From: DAOUKH01 sp965219875
GTDB taxonomy: Bacteria > Chloroflexota > Dehalococcoidia > SHYB01
DNA: 64,000 nucleotides
Assembly (NCBI GenBank): GCA_965219875.1
Contig: CBDCOW010000001.1
Location: forward strand, 1,178,001-1,242,000
Direction: 5' to 3'
In this document: positions 60,551 through 64,000 of the stretch, piece after piece
Position numbering within the stretch: the stretch's first letter is position 1
Layout of the letters: each line of letters begins with the position of its first letter
Made by a program: the position numbers and the translations under genes
The notes under the pieces: model-generated
The model's input: only the letters and a program-made list of their open reading frames with translations
Database searches by the model: none
What the model was told of the DNA's origin: nothing

Positions 60551-63052
60551 TCAGCCTGCCGCTGGTGTGTGCGCTCGGCTCAGCTCGCCCTCACCCCAAA
60601 TCCGCGCGACGACGCCTTCGATCTTTTTCTCGAAGCGCTCGATGATCTCGCGGTTCGCCGCGACCAGCGCCTGTTCGGCCTCGATTTCAGCAATGATTTG
60701 CCTCTGGAAATCGATGGGCGGAAGTGGAATCTCGGCTTGGGCTATCTTCGAAAGGGTTAGCCTTCGAATGGCTACACCTGACAACATAGAAAGCAGCCTG
60801 TCTCGTCCTTCTCGTGCGTTTAGGAAGTAGCACAGGAAGCGATTGTCGACACAGCCACCCTTCCCGCGTAAGACTGCGACGCTTGAGAGAAGTGAAAACT
60901 CCTCCTCCGAATCATTTATTGCGGCTAGACCCGCATTAGCGCCGTCCTTGACATACAGAACATCTCCCTTTTGAACCGGGCATCTTGCATAAATTGATCG
61001 ATGGTCTTCTTCGGATACATAGCTGACATTGGAAAGGTCCAGGCGATTCTCTCGGACATTCTTCGAGGTTACGTATAGGCGGGTTCCTTGTTCAATATTT
61101 TTCGGAGAGAAGTGAGTCCCGTCCATAATCCTCTCACAGACCTCCCCCAGTGCCACCATCGGCCACGCAGGATCAACCTCGATGTGCGGCCGGTAGTTGG
61201 CTACCACCGCCCGCGCCCCGTCGATGACTCGCTGGTATCCCTCGACCTCCGCTACGATCTCCTGCTGCACTTCGAGCGGCGGTAGAGGGATTTGTATCTG
61301 CTTAATATCGCCCTTGTTTATTGATGCAAATGCCGCTCCCACGCTTCCAGTAATCTTCGGTTCCAAGCTACGCAAGAGAAAAAAGAGATATTTCGTCAAC
61401 GAGCAATTCTCCAGGGCTCGAATCGCGGCGAGCCCACGCCCTATACATATCTGTTCGGTTGCAAGATTGACAGGTCCAACAGGAGCACGAACAGACATAA
61501 GAATGTCCCCTAGTTCAGCGAACTTCCGCGGTGAGGTGGTCCACTTCGTAGGCAAGTTGACGAATATTTCCCCGAACTCGGTCTTGCCCTGGTAGAACGG
61601 GCTACCGATGCCGACGGTGTTGTAGGACTGGCCGGGCGGTGATTGTCCGGCTATGACTTCTGCTACTTCACCTAGCGAGACAATTGGAAAATGCGACGAA
61701 CGCGCATCATCCTCCCGATACCGCTCCCGGCTTAGGTTGTAGTCGCCGTTCGCCGCAATCTTCGACTTTTCGACGATGAGCCCTAGGGCTGGCTTGAAGC
61801 CGTCCAGCGACTCCCCCGCCCGCGCGCGGCGCAAGTATTCGCCGATCTCGGTCTGCGCCTGGGGGAGGTCGTTGCGGTCGATCCGGCGGCGCTGGTCGCC
61901 GAGGTCGAAGCCGTCGTTGTCGACCTTGAAGAAGGCGAGGCGGTCCGTTCGCCTCGCCAGTGCCTTGTCGAGGATTAGGATTGAGGTCTTGACCCCGGAG
62001 TAAGGCTTGAAGACACCGGCAGGGAGCGAGACGACGGCGACCAGGTACTCCTCGACGAGCATCTTGCGGAGCTGGGTGTGGGCCCTCTGGCTCTGGAAGA
62101 TGATGCCCTCGGGCACGATGATGCCGGCGCGGCCCGCCGGCGTCAGGTGCTCGGCCATGTAGTCCACGAATAGGACCTCGCTGCGCTTCGACGGCACCGA
62201 GAACCGGTTGTGGGGCCGGATGCCCCCCTTCGGCGACATGAAGGGCGGATTGGCGAGGATGACGTCTGCCCGTTCGTTCCAGCGCTCCTCGCTGGTGAGG
62301 GTGTCGTACTCAAAGATGTGGGGGGCCTTCAAGTCGTGCAGATACATGTTCGCCAGCGATAGGCGCACCATGTCGGGGGAGATGTCGTAGCCTTTGAAGT
62401 TGGCCGCCAGCCGGCCTTTTTCGTCAGGCGTCAGCGCACTGCCGTCGTCACCGGTGTTCGCGGCCTCGATGTGCTTGTACGACGAGATCAGGAACCCGGC
62501 GGTGCCGCAGGCGGGGTCGAGCACCGCCTCGTCCTTCTTGGGGTCGATGACGGCGACAATGAAGTCGATGATGTGCCGGGGAGTGCGGAACTGCCCGGCG
62601 TCCCCTTGCGACCCCAGAACGGAGAGCAGGTACTCGAAGGCGTCGCCTAGCCGCTCGGAGTGGTCGTAGCTGAACTCGTCGATCACCTTCAGGAAGGCGC
62701 GCAGAGTCTCCGGGTCCCGGTAGGGGAGATAGGCGTTGTTGAAGATGTCGCGGAAGAGCGCGGGGATGCCGGGGTTCTCCGGCATCCTCTCGATGGCCTC
62801 GGCGTAGAGGTTCAGCGTCTCGTGTCCGCCGAGGCCGGAGCGCATCAGCTTGGCCCATCCGTAGCGGACGAACTCGCCGGTGAAGAACTTGCGCGCACCG
62901 CCAAGCTCCTCGCTCTCCGCGTCCATGTCGTCCATGAACTTGTAGATGAGCGCGATGGTGATCTGCTCGACCTGGCTCTTGGGGTCGGGCACCTTGCCCA
63001 CGAGGATGTCGCGGGCGGTGTCGATGCGGCGCTTGGTGTCGGCGTCGAGCAT
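60551..63052 (-). CDS. type I restriction-modification fusion protein, HsdM-HsdS
   Basis: Single 833-residue protein with both methylase and specificity parts. Residues 1-450 are HsdM: N-terminal helical domain, SAM motif I VLDPACGTAGFLIS (about 178-190), GYDISPDMVRLSLANMYLH and the catalytic motif VILANPPFMSPKGG (NPPF at 268-271). From about residue 453 come two target-recognition domains, each with the usual start (SHFPIVSLGEVAEVIAGQ and PAWPMVALGEVCERIMDG) and each ending in a LPPLEVQQEIVAEVEGYQ-type or PIDFQRQIIAEIEAEQA-type helix. Start at 63052, eight bases after the hsdR stop. Usually M and S are separate. Confidence 0.9.
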   Translation of the reverse strand: MLDADTKRRIDTARDILVGKVPDPKSQVEQITIALIYKFMDDMDAESEELGGARKFFTGEFVRYGWAKLMRSGLGGHETLNLYAEAIERMPENPGIPALFRDIFNNAYLPYRDPETLRAFLKVIDEFSYDHSERLGDAFEYLLSVLGSQGDAGQFRTPRHIIDFIVAVIDPKKDEAVLDPACGTAGFLISSYKHIEAANTGDDGSALTPDEKGRLAANFKGYDISPDMVRLSLANMYLHDLKAPHIFEYDTLTSEERWNERADVILANPPFMSPKGGIRPHNRFSVPSKRSEVLFVDYMAEHLTPAGRAGIIVPEGIIFQSQRAHTQLRKMLVEEYLVAVVSLPAGVFKPYSGVKTSILILDKALARRTDRLAFFKVDNDGFDLGDQRRRIDRNDLPQAQTEIGEYLRRARAGESLDGFKPALGLIVEKSKIAANGDYNLSRERYREDDARSSHFPIVSLGEVAEVIAGQSPPGQSYNTVGIGSPFYQGKTEFGEIFVNLPTKWTTSPRKFAELGDILMSVRAPVGPVNLATEQICIGRGLAAIRALENCSLTKYLFFLLRSLEPKITGSVGAAFASINKGDIKQIQIPLPPLEVQQEIVAEVEGYQRVIDGARAVVANYRPHIEVDPAWPMVALGEVCERIMDGTHFSPKNIEQGTRLYVTSKNVRENRLDLSNVSYVSEEDHRSIYARCPVQKGDVLYVKDGANAGLAAINDSEEEFSLLSSVAVLRGKGGCVDNRFLCYFLNAREGRDRLLSMLSGVAIRRLTLSKIAQAEIPLPPIDFQRQIIAEIEAEQALVAANREIIERFEKKIEGVVARIWGEGELSRAHTPAAG

Positions 63053-63060
63053 GGACTCTC

Positions 63061-64000
63061 CTATGCGGCGAACTGGTTCAGGGACACGTAGTCCTTGATG
63101 TACTCGGGAACGAGGTCGCGGTACTTCTTGGGCACGGCCCTGAAGTCCTGCAGGGAGAAGACCGGGTTGGTGGCCAGACTGACGAATTGCCGCTTGTCGA
63201 TGACGTCCCGGGTCCAGCCGCTGGTGGCGTAGGCCTTGAAATAGGTCTTGATGGCCACTATGGACGCGGCCTGCTCGGGCTTGTGGTCGGCGACGAACTT
63301 GGCGAACTCGTCTTCCAGCAGCTCGTCCTTGGACTTGAAACGGGGGATGAGGTCGAAGACCTTCTCCAGGATCTCGCGAAGGGTCAGACGGCGGTCCACC
63401 TCGGCGGCTTTGCGCAGCTTCGCCAGGCTGTAATACTCCTCGGGCTTGTCGAAGACCTCGCGGTTGACGTAATCGATGACGCGGTCCCACTGTCCGGCCT
63501 CGACGGCCTCGGCGACGTTCTCGTCCGCGCGCACCGTGTCGGCGAACTTGTCGAAGAGCATCCGGTCGATCTTCATCCCCTCGGCGCCGATGGTCTCCTC
63601 GCGCATCTCCGCGAGCGCGTCCGGACCCACGTGCTGGTAGGCCCCCGTGTCGACGACCGGCTGCGAGTCCGGCCTATCGATCTCATCGCCGTTCCCGCTG
63701 GCGGGCTGGGGGAGTTTGAGCACCTCGTCATAGTTGAACTCGGTCTCGAAGAATTCGCAGGTGGCGAAGAAGTCGAAGAGCTTGAACGCGCTCTTCTCCG
63801 GCTCAGCTACTTCGTCTGCGAGGCGCGCGTCGTGAAGCTCGCCGCGGAAGTCGTGCTTGCGGGTGCCGCGGCCCTTGATCTGGACGAAGTCGGTGGGCGA
63901 AAAGATGGGCCGGAAGAGGCCGAGGTTCAGGATGTCGGTACAGTCGTAGCCGGTGGTCATCATGCCCACCGTCACGCAGACGCGCGCCCTGCTGGTGCGG
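63061..64000 (-). CDS. type I restriction enzyme R subunit, N-terminus beyond window
   Basis: The last 313 or so residues of HsdR. The right end shows helicase motifs V and VI: VTVGMMTTGYDCTDILNLGL and FVQIKGRGTRKHDF. A helical C-terminal domain follows, which in type I enzymes binds the methylase, and ends DYVSLNQFAA. The open frame runs off the window at 64000, so the nuclease and motor start are not seen. It is upstream of hsdMS in one operon. Confidence 0.92.
   Translation of the reverse strand, partial: RTSRARVCVTVGMMTTGYDCTDILNLGLFRPIFSPTDFVQIKGRGTRKHDFRGELHDARLADEVAEPEKSAFKLFDFFATCEFFETEFNYDEVLKLPQPASGNGDEIDRPDSQPVVDTGAYQHVGPDALAEMREETIGAEGMKIDRMLFDKFADTVRADENVAEAVEAGQWDRVIDYVNREVFDKPEEYYSLAKLRKAAEVDRRLTLREILEKVFDLIPRFKSKDELLEDEFAKFVADHKPEQAASIVAIKTYFKAYATSGWTRDVIDKRQFVSLATNPVFSLQDFRAVPKKYRDLVPEYIKDYVSLNQFAA

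Overview
This window is a GC-rich, gene-dense bacterial chromosome segment. I infer Chloroflexota, most likely a Dehalococcoidia or SAR202-like lineage. The grounds are the high GC, a very long fused str-S10-spc-alpha ribosomal cluster, paralogous acyl-CoA dehydrogenases, amidohydrolases and a molybdenum hydroxylase, and short GC-rich interspersed repeats in most long intergenic gaps. No 16S rRNA or tRNA gene was seen, so the taxonomy is inference.

Layout. Positions 1-2920 (minus) carry a pantothenate operon: a P1-family peptidase, a DUF2520 dehydrogenase, panD and a truncated panB. Positions 3444-8994 hold hpf, comF, a HAD hydrolase and mfd. Positions 9169-11988 (plus) hold proB, proA and a small unknown gene. 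Positions 12004-14944 (minus) hold a split transketolase and a flippase-like membrane protein. An orphan molybdenum hydroxylase large subunit lies at 15129-17405. It is followed by an 840-base gap with interspersed repeats, a promoter carrying a LexA-type box, and a 60-base tandem array. Then come a rhomboid protease, an acyl-CoA dehydrogenase, a DUF429 protein and two amidohydrolases.

Divergent from the amidohydrolases is a two-gene operon. Its first gene is best read as a selenoprotein of the UGSC family: an in-frame TGA at 24212 opens a Sec-Gly-Ser-Cys motif, and a SECIS-like hairpin follows. Gene callers would split this gene in two. A complete 1428-bp insertion sequence with 16-bp direct repeats sits immediately upstream of the str operon promoter.

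Positions 27125-49248 are one co-directional run from rpsL to rpsI, including fusA, secY, adk, map, infA, rpoA and truA, without tuf. Several products carry long low-complexity tails. The extreme case is S17, about 370 residues long, with nine tandem 22-residue acidic repeats.

Positions 49432-58190 (minus) hold a methionine/SAM-recycling operon (mtnA, mtnP, rhodanese, ahcY, metK) that continues into two sugar-phosphate enzymes and an acyl-CoA dehydrogenase. Upstream are fpg and a coiled-coil, nuclease-like gene that lies between the intact fpg and a duplicated fpg 5' fragment. The fragment is preceded by a second LexA-type promoter and a related repeat leader. The window ends in a type I restriction-modification locus with fused HsdM-HsdS and a partial HsdR.

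The points most worth follow-up are the UGSC selenoprotein operon, the two LexA-box promoters that both lead into GGAG-rich tandem repeats, the fpg 5' duplication, and the S17 repeat tail.
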